Notes under the pieces: generated by a model | The model's database searches: none | Told to the model about the DNA's origin: nothing | What the model saw: the letters and a program-made list of their open reading frames with translations, nothing else | Program-made: the position numbers and the translations under genes | NCBI RefSeq assembly: GCF_016758195.1 | Contig: NZ_QYAC01000001.1 | Location: 97,369-161,368 of the forward strand | Length of the DNA: 64,000 nucleotides | From: Leucobacter chromiireducens subsp. solipictus | Lineage (GTDB): Bacteria; Actinomycetota; Actinomycetes; Actinomycetales; Microbacteriaceae | Reading direction: 5' to 3' | In this document: piece after piece, positions 26,089-34,690 of the stretch | Layout of the letters: each line of letters begins with the position of its first letter | Numbering within the stretch: position 1 is the first letter of the stretch

Positions 26089-26709
26089 ATGCTGCACTTT
26101 ATGGAAGAAGAAGCAGCGGAGGCACTGGCGCGTGCGATCGGTTCGCGGGTCAAGCGCGAACGCAAGGGGCGTGACTGGACACTCGACCAACTCGCTGCCG
26201 CGGCCGAGGTGAGCCGCAGGATGCTGGTGAACGTCGAACAAGGATCGGTCAACCCCAGTGTGGGGACCCTGCTGCGGATTTCGGACGCGCTCGGCATCGG
26301 TCTCCCCTCGCTCGTGGAGGTGCCCACCCCGCTCGCGGCTCGGCTCACGCGTGCCGGAGAGGGGGCCGTGCTGTGGGCCGGAGCCGGTGGCGGTCAGGGT
26401 GTACTTGTCGCGGGCACAGAACCGCCTGACGTGGTCGAACTCTGGGATTGGACACTCATGGCCGGCGAGTACCACCGGAGCGAGCCACACAGCGCAGGTA
26501 CGCGAGAGCTGCTTCAGGTCCAGGAAGGGACCGTGGACCTTGCGGTTGGAGACGAGGTCTTTACCCTCCGGAGCGGGGACGCGCTCACCTTCCGCGGAGA
26601 CGTCGCGCATGCCTACCGCAACGAGACCGCGGAATCCGCGCGATTCGTGCTGACCGTGTTTGAGCCAGGCGTGGGTGCCTCCCGCCGATCGGAGACGGGA
26701 CATGCCTAA
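26089..26709 (+). CDS. XRE-family regulator with cupin domain
   Basis: The 206-residue protein has an HTH at about residues 14-66 (WTLDQLAAAAEVSRRMLVNV) and a C-terminal cupin (about 130-190, EYHRSEPHSAGTRELLQVQE...GDALTFRGDVAHAY). Such XRE-cupin proteins usually repress or activate the adjacent amino-acid or small-molecule genes. TACGCT at 26060-26065 would start transcription near 26072. The ATG at 26089 has AAGG 6 nt upstream; 26101 is an alternative. GTGCA-N6-TGCAC (26082-26097) may be an autoregulatory operator. Confidence 0.85.
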   Translation: MLHFMEEEAAEALARAIGSRVKRERKGRDWTLDQLAAAAEVSRRMLVNVEQGSVNPSVGTLLRISDALGIGLPSLVEVPTPLAARLTRAGEGAVLWAGAGGGQGVLVAGTEPPDVVELWDWTLMAGEYHRSEPHSAGTRELLQVQEGTVDLAVGDEVFTLRSGDALTFRGDVAHAYRNETAESARFVLTVFEPGVGASRRSETGHA

Positions 26710-27121
26710 CACCGTGACTCCGGAGCAGTTCCTGGCCGCCGCCTCCGTTGACACGTCGGTGTTCGAATTACGCCCTGAGTACCGGGCACGATTGGTGGTC
26801 ATCGACGGGCTGGACCCTGAGTCCGAGAGGCGACGGAACGGTGCGGTCGTCAACTCGATCTCGGCGCTGCACCAGATTCCGTTCGGTGGCGAGGACTTTC
26901 GCCGATACCAGGACCCGGCGAGACTCATCCGAAGCCTCGGTACGGAACCGTTTGACATCACGCTCAACGGGGAACTCGCCACCGCACACCCGGAATCGGG
27001 GGAGGTCGTGTGGCGTGACGATGCTGGCGTCACCTGCCGTCGCTGGAATTGGCGGCAGGGTCACCGGACCGCGTTTCTCAGCGCCGACGTGCAGGCGTCT
27101 CACCGCCTGATTCGTGCATGA
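26702..27121 (+). CDS. B3/B4 tRNA-ligase-like domain protein, internally shortened
   Basis: The 139-residue product shows the conserved core of B3/B4-domain proteins (PheT-related, about 230 residues, possible amino-acid or tRNA editing function): ALHQIPFGGED, EPFDITLNGE and GEVVWRDDAGVTCRRWNWRQ. Compared with what I recall of the family, about 60 residues are missing between VVIDGLDPE and NGAVVNSISALH, and the C-terminal segment after RTAFLS is lost where the next gene begins. It may be an in-frame deletion remnant. It overlaps the XRE gene by 8 nt and the EamA gene by 4 nt. Confidence 0.7.
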   Translation: MPNTVTPEQFLAAASVDTSVFELRPEYRARLVVIDGLDPESERRRNGAVVNSISALHQIPFGGEDFRRYQDPARLIRSLGTEPFDITLNGELATAHPESGEVVWRDDAGVTCRRWNWRQGHRTAFLSADVQASHRLIRA

Positions 27122-28020
27122 TGGCACGGAATCGTACCGCGCCCACGATTCCGCCGTGGTCGATGGCGGTCGTAGCGATGCTCGCCGTGCAACTTTCCAA
27201 CGCCCTCTCGGTCCCGCTGATCGAGCACGTGGGGGCCGCGGGTGCCGCCTGGTTGCGGATGTCATGTGGCGCCGTGTTTCTCTGGCTGATGGTTCGTCCG
27301 CCGGTGCGCTCATTGCGTCGCGGGGACGTCCCAACGCTCATCTCGCTGGGCGTGGTGACGGGGTTCATGACGGTGTTCTTCCTTGCCGCTGTCGAACGAA
27401 TACCGCTCGGTACCGCCGTCGCGATCGAGTTTCTCGGCCCGCTCACGGTTGCTGGACTCATGAGTCAGAACCGGAAGGCACTTCTCTGGCCGTGCGCCGC
27501 GTTCGTGGGTGTGCTGCTTCTCACCGAACCCTGGAGCGCACAGTTCGACCTGGGGGGTGTGGGGTTCGCTCTCGCCGCCGGTGTGTGCTGGGGGACCTAC
27601 AACCTCCTCACCCAGCGCGTGGGGGACCGGCTCTCAGGGATCAGCGGGCTGTCGCTCACCATCCCGGTCGCGGCACTCGCCACGCTCCCGGTCGGGCTTC
27701 CGCAGGTCATCGGGGGTGAGTATGCCTGGTGGCTCCTCCCTGCTGCCGCGGGAATCGCGTTCCTCACCCCGGTGATCGCATTCGGGATGGAGATGCTCGC
27801 CCTCCGCCGTATGACGCACACCGCCTTCGGCACGCTGCTTTCCCTCGAGCCCGCATTCGGAGTCCTGATCGGACTTCTGGTGCTCGCTCAGCAGCCGTCG
27901 GCGTTGCAGCTCCTCGGAATCGCGCTGGTGGTGGGTGCCGGTGCCGCGGCACAGCGGGGCGGCCGGCGGAGCCCCGAACTTCCCGCTTCTTCGACGACTC
28001 CAGAGAAAGGACACCGATGA
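27118..28020 (+). CDS. EamA-family exporter (RhtA-like)
   Basis: The 300-residue, ten-helix protein is of the drug/metabolite transporter superfamily, with two EamA repeats (ALSVPLIEHVGAAGAAWLRM; GVGFALAAGVCWGTYNLLTQ). Closest in feel are RhtA-type threonine/homoserine exporters. Its ATG overlaps the stop of the B3/B4 gene (ATGA) and its stop overlaps the next ATG. Confidence 0.9.
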   Translation: MMARNRTAPTIPPWSMAVVAMLAVQLSNALSVPLIEHVGAAGAAWLRMSCGAVFLWLMVRPPVRSLRRGDVPTLISLGVVTGFMTVFFLAAVERIPLGTAVAIEFLGPLTVAGLMSQNRKALLWPCAAFVGVLLLTEPWSAQFDLGGVGFALAAGVCWGTYNLLTQRVGDRLSGISGLSLTIPVAALATLPVGLPQVIGGEYAWWLLPAAAGIAFLTPVIAFGMEMLALRRMTHTAFGTLLSLEPAFGVLIGLLVLAQQPSALQLLGIALVVGAGAAAQRGGRRSPELPASSTTPEKGHR

Positions 28021-28364
28021 GTACCACACCGAGGTACAGCTCCACGTTTATCTTCGAGACCAAGACCCTCACCGCTGAGTTCACCCGCATCGACAGTGAG
28101 ATCGCGGACCGAGCTCGGCAGATCCCGGGTTTCCTCGGGGAAGAAGCCTGGCACAATCCGACCACCGGCCTGCACGCGGAGGTCTACTACTGGGCAGACA
28201 TGGATGCCCTGCGTGCGCTGGTGGGCATGGACACGCATCGACTCGCGAAGTCCCGATACGGTGAGTGGCTTGGCGAATACCGCGTCGTGATCTCCGAGGT
28301 GCAGGCTGTGTACGGCAACACAGCCCTGGGCCTCGAACATCAGCCGGGCGGGGACAAGCCATGA
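28017..28364 (+). CDS. Antibiotic-biosynthesis-monooxygenase-like (dimeric ferredoxin-like) protein
   Basis: The 115-residue protein has FIFETKTLTAEFTRIDSEIA, PGFLGEEAWHNPTTG and EVYYWADMDALRALVG. The pattern fits the ABM-like dimeric alpha/beta-barrel fold. No catalytic residues can be assigned; members include monooxygenases, isomerases and non-enzymatic proteins. ATGA overlap with the EamA gene and with the aldolase gene shows tight coupling. Confidence 0.75.
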   Translation: MSTTPRYSSTFIFETKTLTAEFTRIDSEIADRARQIPGFLGEEAWHNPTTGLHAEVYYWADMDALRALVGMDTHRLAKSRYGEWLGEYRVVISEVQAVYGNTALGLEHQPGGDKP

Positions 28365-29263
28365 CCGGGATGTTTGCTGGACTCAGTGCGTTCCCGCTGA
28401 CGCCGCTGCGTGGCGACGTCGTCGATGAAGACGCGCGTGTCGGTCTCATCGAACGCTTGACCGTCGCCGGGGTGGACTCGATCACCGTACTGGGCTCGAC
28501 TGGGTCCTCCGCCTATCTTTCCGCTCCGGAACGGGCTCGAGTGGCGCGCCTCGCGGTCGAGCACGCCGGGACAACACCAGTTTTCGTCGGGGTGGGAGCC
28601 TTGCGAACGTCTCACGTGCTCTCCCACGTGGACAGCGCGGCGGCGGCGGGCGCAGCCGGCGTGATGCTCGCTCCGATGTCCTACCAGCCACTCACCCCCG
28701 ACGACGTGTTTGAGCTCTACCGCGCGGTCACTGCGCACACGGGGCTCCCCGTGATCGTGTACGACAATCCCGCAACCACACACTTCACCTTCACTACCGA
28801 TCTCTACGCACGCATCGCCGCGCTGCCCGGAATCGCGTCGATCAAGATCCCCGGGGTTCCTCCCGATCTGGACACAGCGCGTGCGCATGTCGCCAAGATT
28901 CGTTCAGTGATCCCTGCTCGCATCACCATCGGAGTGTCCGGCGATCCCTTCGCCGCCACTGGCCTCATTGCTGGCTGTGAGACGTGGTATTCCGTGATCG
29001 GTGGCACGCTCCCCGAACCGGCGCTCACCATTGCCCGGGCAGTCCGCGACGGTCGAGACGAAGACGCGCTGGCGGAATCAGCACGCCTTGCCCCGCTGTG
29101 GTCACTGTTCTCCGAGTACCAGGGGAGTCTGCGCGTCACGGCCGCGATTGCGGAACACTTGGGGCTTGCCCCTCAGCGGTGTCTGCCGCTTCCGATTCAG
29201 GGGCTGAGCGAGGAGCAGCGGAAGCGTATTGCCGCGGTGGTGGAGCAGCTTGGCTTTAGCTGA
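28361..29263 (+). CDS. DHDPS/NAL-family class I aldolase, substrate unknown
   Basis: The 300-residue (beta/alpha)8 barrel has Schiff-base Lys in IKIPG and the catalytic Tyr in VIVYDNPATT. It is unlikely to be DapA: the GTTGE loop reads GSTGS, and the Arg that binds the aspartate-semialdehyde carboxylate (after YN in E. coli) is replaced by ATTH. It probably acts on another 2-oxo acid or aldehyde pair. It is the last gene of the coupled operon that starts with the XRE-cupin regulator. Confidence 0.88.
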   Translation: MTGMFAGLSAFPLTPLRGDVVDEDARVGLIERLTVAGVDSITVLGSTGSSAYLSAPERARVARLAVEHAGTTPVFVGVGALRTSHVLSHVDSAAAAGAAGVMLAPMSYQPLTPDDVFELYRAVTAHTGLPVIVYDNPATTHFTFTTDLYARIAALPGIASIKIPGVPPDLDTARAHVAKIRSVIPARITIGVSGDPFAATGLIAGCETWYSVIGGTLPEPALTIARAVRDGRDEDALAESARLAPLWSLFSEYQGSLRVTAAIAEHLGLAPQRCLPLPIQGLSEEQRKRIAAVVEQLGFS

Positions 29264-29358
29264 AGAGCGGGCGGCTGTGGTCGTGCACGCCGGCTGGTGC
29301 GCGGCAGGAACCGCGCGCGCCGGGACGCCGTGGCCCGTCACCACTCGGGAGAAGGGAT

Positions 29359-29381
29359 CTCGCGTGTGAGACACACGCGAG
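29359..29381. terminator. Hairpin after aldolase gene
   Basis: CTCGCGTGTG-AGA-CACACGCGAG is a perfect 10-bp stem with a 3-nt loop, about 95 nt after the aldolase stop. There is no T-run. Confidence 0.55.
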
Positions 29382-29472
29382 TGACGGCGTGTTCGTTGAG
29401 GAGGATCCGGCCCAGACTGGCGTGCACCTCGAACGTCGTCCCGTATCTGCCAGGCGAGGAGCGTTCCGCATT

Positions 29473-29497
29473 GCCGAACTGCGCGCCGCAGTTCGGC
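29473..29497. terminator. Hairpin after acyltransferase gene
   Basis: GCCGAACTGCG-CGC-CGCAGTTCGGC is a perfect 11-bp stem with a 3-nt loop, downstream of the minus-strand acyltransferase stop. Confidence 0.55.
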
Positions 29498-29556
29498 TTC
29501 GACGGGCGGTTCAGCACGCTGGCGAGTGCGGGCCGCTCGCTGGGCGATCGGCGTTC

Positions 29557-31854
29557 TCAGTTGAGCTCGGGCCGCGGCGACGCCACCGCCCAACCGGTGG
29601 CGCGCGCGAGCTCCGTCGCGAGCGCCGGGGCGAGGCTGCGCGCGTAGCTCCGCGCGAGGTGGTCGGCGTCGAAGAACACGGGAACGCCGCCGATGACGCC
29701 GTAGCAGGTGTCCGCGCGGCAGAAGCGGTCGCTCAGGTCGATCGCGGCGACCCGCGGGTCGGGGCTTGCCGCGGCGGCGTCCGCGACGGCGTCGGGCGGG
29801 AGCACCTCGGACGCGGGGGCGGTGCACGCGGCGGCCCGAGCGAGGTCGAGCTCGACACAGTCGGGACCAAGCCGCGCCTCGGCGTAGGGGACATCGCGCA
29901 CGACGACCACGTTCGCGCCGGTCTCGCGCCACTGCGCGAAGCGCCGCGCGCTCGCATCGGCGACCTGCTCTGCCTGCGGCCGCCCGCTGCCGTCGTCCAC
30001 CGTCTCCTGCGCGGTGAAGGTGGACACCAGAATCAGCGCCGGATCGCTCGCGCGGATCCGCTCGGTGACCTCGGCACTCCAGCTCCGGCAGGCCGTTGCC
30101 TTCGCGGGGTTCGCATCCGGCACGCCCCTGAACGCGACGCGATCCACGTCGACGATCGGGCAGCCGCCCTGCATGGAGGAGTTGACGCGCCACCCGTTGC
30201 CACGCGCGACGTCGTAGACGGCGGCCTTCCAGTGCTCGGCGTGGGAGTCGCCGACGAGCCACACGAGCGGCGCTTCGGTGCCGGATCCCGCGGTGTCCGA
30301 TCTCGCGGCCGAGAAGTCGCACTCGACCAGTGATGGCTGTCCTTCGGCGAGGATCTGCTGTTCGGCGAGCGCGCACTCCGGCGGCGAGTACCAGGGCGCG
30401 TTGTCGTCACCGCGGGGTGCCAGCTTCGCCGCGCCGAACGGATCGCCGCAGTCGGTCGGAGAATCGAGGGCCGCCTCGGGCGCGAGCGCGCCGGCCCCGA
30501 AGCAGCCGCTGCGCTCGAACTCCGCGGCTGCACGCGCCGCCTGGGCCGTGACTTGCTGAGCCGCCACGTGCACGCCGCCGGCGAGCAGCGCGACAACCAC
30601 CACGCTCGCGGCGGTGGCCCAGAGCGTGCGCCTCGGCCGTGCGCCGCGGAACAACCGGGTGCGGCCCGGATCCTCAACGTAGCGCTTCGTGAGGGCCGCG
30701 AGCACGATCGTGAGCGCGAGGATGGCGACGCGATCCTGAAGTTGGAGCTCGCGGGACACCACCGCGGGGGCGAGCACGATCAGCGGCCAGTGCCACAGAT
30801 AGAGCGAGTAGGACGCGTCGCCCGCCCACTGCGCCGGCCGCCAGCGCAGTGCGACCAGCGGCGACCAGCGCGGGGCGCGGTCGCCGGTTGCGAGGATCAG
30901 CGCGGTGCCCGCGACCGGGAGCGCAGCCCACGGGCCGGGGAACGCGGTCGTGTCCGAGAAGGTGAGCGCGGACCACCCGATCAGCCCGAACGCCAGCCAG
31001 TGCGCAACGCCGCGGACGAGCGTGACTCCCGCGCCGTCGCGGGAGAGCCAGCGGGCCCAGGCCGGTGCGGCAAGCGCGATCGCGGCCCCCACCATGAACT
31101 CCCATACCCGAGTGCCGGTGTGGAAGTACGCGAGGCTGCGCTCGGTGCCCGTCAGCCATACGGCGAAGGCGAAGGAGAGCACGCCGAGCAGCGACACCGC
31201 GAGCAGGAGACCCACCCGGGGAAACGCGGGCGCAGGCTGCGGTGCCGGGGCGAGCGTACGAGCGCGCCGGCCCAGCAGCATGGTCAGCCCGAGGAGCGTG
31301 AGCGGCCACAGCAGGTAGAACTGCTCCTCGACGGAGAGCGACCAGTAGTGCTGCACGGTGGTCGCGGCCTCACTCTGCGCGGAGTAGTCGACCGCGCTGG
31401 CCGCCAGGAACCAGTTCTCCACGTAGGCGGTCGCCGCGAAGGTCTCGTTCGCGATCCGGGGCCAGCGTTCCGCGGGCAGCCACAGCAGCGCCCCGGCGAG
31501 CGCGGCGAGGCTGACCAATAGCGCGGCGGGCAGGAGCCTGCGTGCGCGTCGCGCGGTGAACTCCGCGAAGGCGATCCGGCCCGTGTTCATCAGCTGCGAG
31601 ATGAGGTGGGTGGAGATCAGAAACCCCGAGATCACGAAGAACACGTCGACGCCGACGTAGCCGCCGGGGAGCCGATCCGGCCACAGATGGTTGAGGATGA
31701 CGAGCCCCACCGCGATCGCGCGGAGTGCCTGGATATCGGTGCGCGTGGGGCGCGGGGTGCGGGGTCCGCGCTTGGGGCGGGCGTCGCTGGGCACCGCGGT
31801 GCGCGCCAGTGGTGTGCTGCTCAGCGGTCGTCCTCTCGTGCGGCTCGGCGCCAC
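29557..31854 (-). CDS. OafA-type membrane acyltransferase with SGNH domain
   Basis: The 765-residue protein has an acyltransferase-3 membrane domain of about ten helices (about 40-400: GYVGVDVFFVISGFLIS, HYWSLSVEEQFYLLWPL) followed by a periplasmic SGNH hydrolase-like domain with GDSHAEHW and, near the end, DADHLARSYA carrying the Asp/His pair. Such proteins O-acetylate cell-wall polymers or surface polysaccharides. The first ~35 residues are basic and Pro-rich and the start is uncertain; a minus-strand AAGATT 8 nt before the GTG supports it. It is monocistronic. Confidence 0.92.
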   Translation of the reverse strand: MAPSRTRGRPLSSTPLARTAVPSDARPKRGPRTPRPTRTDIQALRAIAVGLVILNHLWPDRLPGGYVGVDVFFVISGFLISTHLISQLMNTGRIAFAEFTARRARRLLPAALLVSLAALAGALLWLPAERWPRIANETFAATAYVENWFLAASAVDYSAQSEAATTVQHYWSLSVEEQFYLLWPLTLLGLTMLLGRRARTLAPAPQPAPAFPRVGLLLAVSLLGVLSFAFAVWLTGTERSLAYFHTGTRVWEFMVGAAIALAAPAWARWLSRDGAGVTLVRGVAHWLAFGLIGWSALTFSDTTAFPGPWAALPVAGTALILATGDRAPRWSPLVALRWRPAQWAGDASYSLYLWHWPLIVLAPAVVSRELQLQDRVAILALTIVLAALTKRYVEDPGRTRLFRGARPRRTLWATAASVVVVALLAGGVHVAAQQVTAQAARAAAEFERSGCFGAGALAPEAALDSPTDCGDPFGAAKLAPRGDDNAPWYSPPECALAEQQILAEGQPSLVECDFSAARSDTAGSGTEAPLVWLVGDSHAEHWKAAVYDVARGNGWRVNSSMQGGCPIVDVDRVAFRGVPDANPAKATACRSWSAEVTERIRASDPALILVSTFTAQETVDDGSGRPQAEQVADASARRFAQWRETGANVVVVRDVPYAEARLGPDCVELDLARAAACTAPASEVLPPDAVADAAAASPDPRVAAIDLSDRFCRADTCYGVIGGVPVFFDADHLARSYARSLAPALATELARATGWAVASPRPELN

Positions 31855-31907
31855 ACGCCAAGAATCTTGAGTCTAGTCAGCCCGCGAGTGCGCCTCTCGC
31901 ACGGACG

Positions 31908-31945
31908 GAGCCCCCGGTCGCTCCGCGTGGAGTGACCGGGGGCTC
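31908..31945 (-). terminator. Terminator of the Na+/amino-acid symporter gene
   Basis: GAGCCCCCGGTC (31908-31919) pairs perfectly with GACCGGGGGCTC (31934-31945), and inner CTCC pairs with GGAG. It lies 17 nt past the symporter stop. Confidence 0.75.
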
Positions 31946-31961
31946 GCGCGGGAGGATCGAG

Positions 31962-33527
31962 CTAGCGGCGCGGACCCTGCGGCTCGTCGGCGTCCTCGGG
32001 GTCGAGCCCGACGGCATCGATCTGGTGTGTGTCGGGCCGCTGCGGCGTGAGCCCGCCTTGCCGATCGAGTTCGGCCTCGCGCGTACGCCAGGCCTGGTAC
32101 CCGGGCTCCTCGGCGAGTTCGCGCTCGATCTCGGCCGAGGTGGCGCGCAGCTTCGGATCGAACTTCAGGTAGGCGCGCGTCTCACGTGCCACGAGCCCGG
32201 ACAGGATGATGAGGCCGATCAGGTTCGGGATCGCCATGAGGCCATTCATCATGTCTGAGAACGACCACGCGATCGCGAGCTGGGTCGTGGCCCCCACGAA
32301 GACGATGAGCGAGAACACGACACGGAACGGCATCACGACCCTGCGGCCGAAGATGCGGACGATGTTGCGTTCGCCGTAGTAGGCCCAGCCGAGGATTGTG
32401 GACGCCGCGAACATGACGAGGCCGATGGTGACGATCCAGTGACCCCACTCGCCCGGCAAACCGCTCGAGAAGGCTTGGCCGGTCATGAGGGCCGGGGAGA
32501 GCTGTTCGCCCGTCGCCGGGTCGATGGAGGTGTAGGTGCCGGTGGTGATGATGACGAGTCCGGTCATGGTGACCACGATGATCGTGTCGATGAACGTCTG
32601 CGTCATCGATACGAGGCCCTGGCGCACCGGGTGACTGGTCTGCGCCGCGGCCGCCGCGATCGCGGCCGAGCCCATCCCGGACTCGTTCGAGAAGATGCCG
32701 CGGGCGAAGCCGTACTGGATCGCGATGATGAACACCGATCCGGCGAAACCGCCGGCCGCGGCGGTGCCCGTGAACGCGTCCGCAAAGACCAAGCCGATCG
32801 CCGCGGGGACATCGCCGAGGTTGGCGAACAGGATGTAGAGGGCTGCGACCACGTAGAAGACGATCATGATCGGGACAAAACCTGCGGTCACCTTACCGAT
32901 GGACTTGATGCCGCCCACGAGCACCACGAGCACGAAGATGGTGAGGATCACGCCCGTGACCCAGGTGGGGACCCCGAAGCTGTGTTCCACGTTCGCGGAG
33001 ATCGAGTTCGACTGCGTGAGGTTGCCGATGCCGAAGCACGCGAACACGGCGAAGATGGTGAAGGACCAGCCGAGGATCTTGCCGAGCGGCCCGCGAATGC
33101 CCTTTTCCAGGTAGTACTGCGGCCCGCCGTTGCGCTCGCCCTTGCTGTCGGCCTGGCGAAACCGCACACCGAGGAAGGCCTCGGTGTACTTCGAGGCCAT
33201 GCCGAGGAGGCCGGTGACCCACATCCAGAAGAGCGCGCCGGGGCCGCCGATGCCGATGGCCGTTGCGACGCCCACGATATTGCCCGTGCCGACGGTCGCC
33301 GCAAGCGCGGTGGTGAGGGCCTGGAACTGGGAGATGTCGCCGCTCGAACCCGGATCGCGGCGCCTGATAATCCCGAGGTTGAGCGCCGCCCCGAGCCGCA
33401 AGAACTGGATCCCGCCCAAGCGGAACGTGAGATAGAGGCCGGTGAGAAAGAGCAGCGGAATGAGGACAAACGGCCCCCAGATGACGCCGCCGATGGAGTC
33501 GAGAATGCTCTGCAGTGTGTCAGTCAC
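31962..33527 (-). CDS. Alanine/glycine:sodium symporter (AGCS family)
   Basis: The 521-residue protein of about eleven helices carries AGCS signatures: ALAATVGTGNIVGVATAIGI, GPGALFWMWVTGLLGMASKY and FARGIFSNESGMGSA. It imports neutral amino acids with Na+. A charged cytosolic tail of about 70 residues follows the last helix. The start is the GTG at 33527 (VTDTLQSILDSIGG), which places the first helix correctly; upstream in-frame sequence is leader. Confidence 0.93.
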   Translation of the reverse strand: MTDTLQSILDSIGGVIWGPFVLIPLLFLTGLYLTFRLGGIQFLRLGAALNLGIIRRRDPGSSGDISQFQALTTALAATVGTGNIVGVATAIGIGGPGALFWMWVTGLLGMASKYTEAFLGVRFRQADSKGERNGGPQYYLEKGIRGPLGKILGWSFTIFAVFACFGIGNLTQSNSISANVEHSFGVPTWVTGVILTIFVLVVLVGGIKSIGKVTAGFVPIMIVFYVVAALYILFANLGDVPAAIGLVFADAFTGTAAAGGFAGSVFIIAIQYGFARGIFSNESGMGSAAIAAAAAQTSHPVRQGLVSMTQTFIDTIIVVTMTGLVIITTGTYTSIDPATGEQLSPALMTGQAFSSGLPGEWGHWIVTIGLVMFAASTILGWAYYGERNIVRIFGRRVVMPFRVVFSLIVFVGATTQLAIAWSFSDMMNGLMAIPNLIGLIILSGLVARETRAYLKFDPKLRATSAEIERELAEEPGYQAWRTREAELDRQGGLTPQRPDTHQIDAVGLDPEDADEPQGPRR

Positions 33528-33590
33528 AGTGGTGCCTATGCCCTTCGCATCGTTGCGGGAAGGGACGTGCGTCCCTTGGCGGATGTGGCG

Positions 33591-33620
33591 ACTGTAGCAG
33601 TTGGCCGATCGGGGGCGCAA
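33591..33620 (-). promoter_or_regulatory. Promoter of the AGCS symporter gene
   Basis: On the minus strand TTGCGC (33615-33620) and TACAGT (33591-33596) are 18 bp apart. The leader contains the palindrome AAGGGACG-TG-CGTCCCTT. Confidence 0.55.
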
Positions 33621-33646
33621 GCTGCCGCGCGGCGTGGGTGATGATC

Positions 33647-33717
33647 GCGGTGCACGAACGGTGGAAGCGCGGTTCAAGCGCCGTGCACGAGCGACGCTGC
33701 GCCGTGCACGAGCGGTG
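33647..33717. repeat. Three GTGCACGARCG direct repeats
   Basis: Near-identical 17-bp units lie at 33647-33663, 33680-33696 and 33701-33717 (consensus GCSGTGCACGARCGRYG, palindromic core GTGCAC). They sit just upstream of the symporter -35 element, as multiple binding sites of one regulator would. Confidence 0.5.
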
Positions 33718-33727
33718 CTGAGTCGAG

Positions 33728-34669
33728 CTAGCGCTCGCGCGGGGGCAGAATCGCGGTGCGGATGGTGTCCTGGCCGTCGCGGCCCAGCTCGTGGACGCGG
33801 TGGGTGCGGAAGCGGTGCAGGAGCCAGGATTCAACCCGTCCGAGTCGCCGCCCGCGCCGCCAGATCAGGTCAACGGAGACGATCCAGTCCGTGAAGGGGT
33901 ACGCGTCCAGCTGCAGCTCAACGAGCTCGCCCGAGGCGATTTCCTCGAGGATCAGCTGCCGGGGGAGCGTGGCCCAGCCGACGCCGGATCGAGCGAGCGA
34001 GACGAGCGCATCGTAGGAGTCCGCGTGCCAGGTCTGCGCGGACTGCAGGTACTCGCTCGTGGGCAGGGCGCTGGAGTGCGCGATGTAGGCGAGGCGGCGA
34101 TGCCCGCGGAGTTCGTCAAATGAGGGGCGGTCGCGCGCTGCGAGCGGGTGGTCCCGGTGGGCCACGTGGGTCATCACCAGCTTGCCCATCTGATGGAACC
34201 GCAAATGCTCGGGGTACTCGGGGAGCGCGAAGGCGATCCCGAGTGCGGCTTCATCGTCGAGGACCAGGCGGCTCGCGTCGCCGCGCGCCGGGTTCCGGAT
34301 CACGAGGTCGGTGTGCGGAAACGTCTCGGCGAAGTCTTCGAGCACGGGCACGACCTGCTGCGGGGGGATGCCGATGGCGAGGGTCACGCTGGGAGCGTCG
34401 TCGGCGGCGAGCGCGTCCCCGTGCCGCTCGAACGATACGGCCTGGTCGTACAGCATCCTGGCTTCGAGGAGCAGGGTCTGCCCCGCGGCCGTCAGCGTGG
34501 GGCTCCGCGAGGCCCTGTCGAAAAGCTCGACGTCGAGCGCGATCTCGAGGTTTGCGACGGCGGCGCTGATCGTCGACTGCGAACGTCCCAGGGCGCGCGC
34601 GGCCGCGGAGAACGAGCCGTGCTTCGCCGCGAGAACAAACGCTTCCACTTGTTCGAGGCTGAGTCGCAT
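33728..34669 (-). CDS. LysR-family transcriptional regulator
   Basis: The 313-residue protein has an N-terminal HTH (FVLAAKHGSFSAAARALGRS) and a substrate-binding-like effector domain. ATG at 34669 is preferred (TAGGAT ends 7 nt before it on the minus strand) to one three codons upstream. It diverges from the permease-deaminase gene across a 111-bp region with a perfect LysR-type operator, so that gene is the likely target and a purine or pyrimidine the likely effector. Confidence 0.92.
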   Translation of the reverse strand: MRLSLEQVEAFVLAAKHGSFSAAARALGRSQSTISAAVANLEIALDVELFDRASRSPTLTAAGQTLLLEARMLYDQAVSFERHGDALAADDAPSVTLAIGIPPQQVVPVLEDFAETFPHTDLVIRNPARGDASRLVLDDEAALGIAFALPEYPEHLRFHQMGKLVMTHVAHRDHPLAARDRPSFDELRGHRRLAYIAHSSALPTSEYLQSAQTWHADSYDALVSLARSGVGWATLPRQLILEEIASGELVELQLDAYPFTDWIVSVDLIWRRGRRLGRVESWLLHRFRTHRVHELGRDGQDTIRTAILPPRER

Positions 34670-34690
34670 ACCGCGCATCCTATCGATCAG

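Larger units (their letters stand above)
29264..29556. other. Intergenic region with two hairpins
   Basis: This is a 293-bp gap between convergent genes. It holds two perfect hairpins (29359-29381 and 29473-29497). A minus-strand stretch between them reads as a protein-like fragment (FEVHASLGRILLNEHAVTRV) that I cannot assign; it may be a gene relic. No intact gene is seen. Confidence 0.5.

Noticed and set aside
28361..29263. Annotation as dihydrodipicolinate synthase DapA
   Set aside because: Schiff-base Lys and Tyr are present, but the GTTGE loop and the substrate-binding Arg are replaced.
33647..33717. Possible CRISPR-like array
   Set aside because: Only three short units with unequal spacers of 16 and 4 bp and no cas genes; fits transcription-factor sites better.
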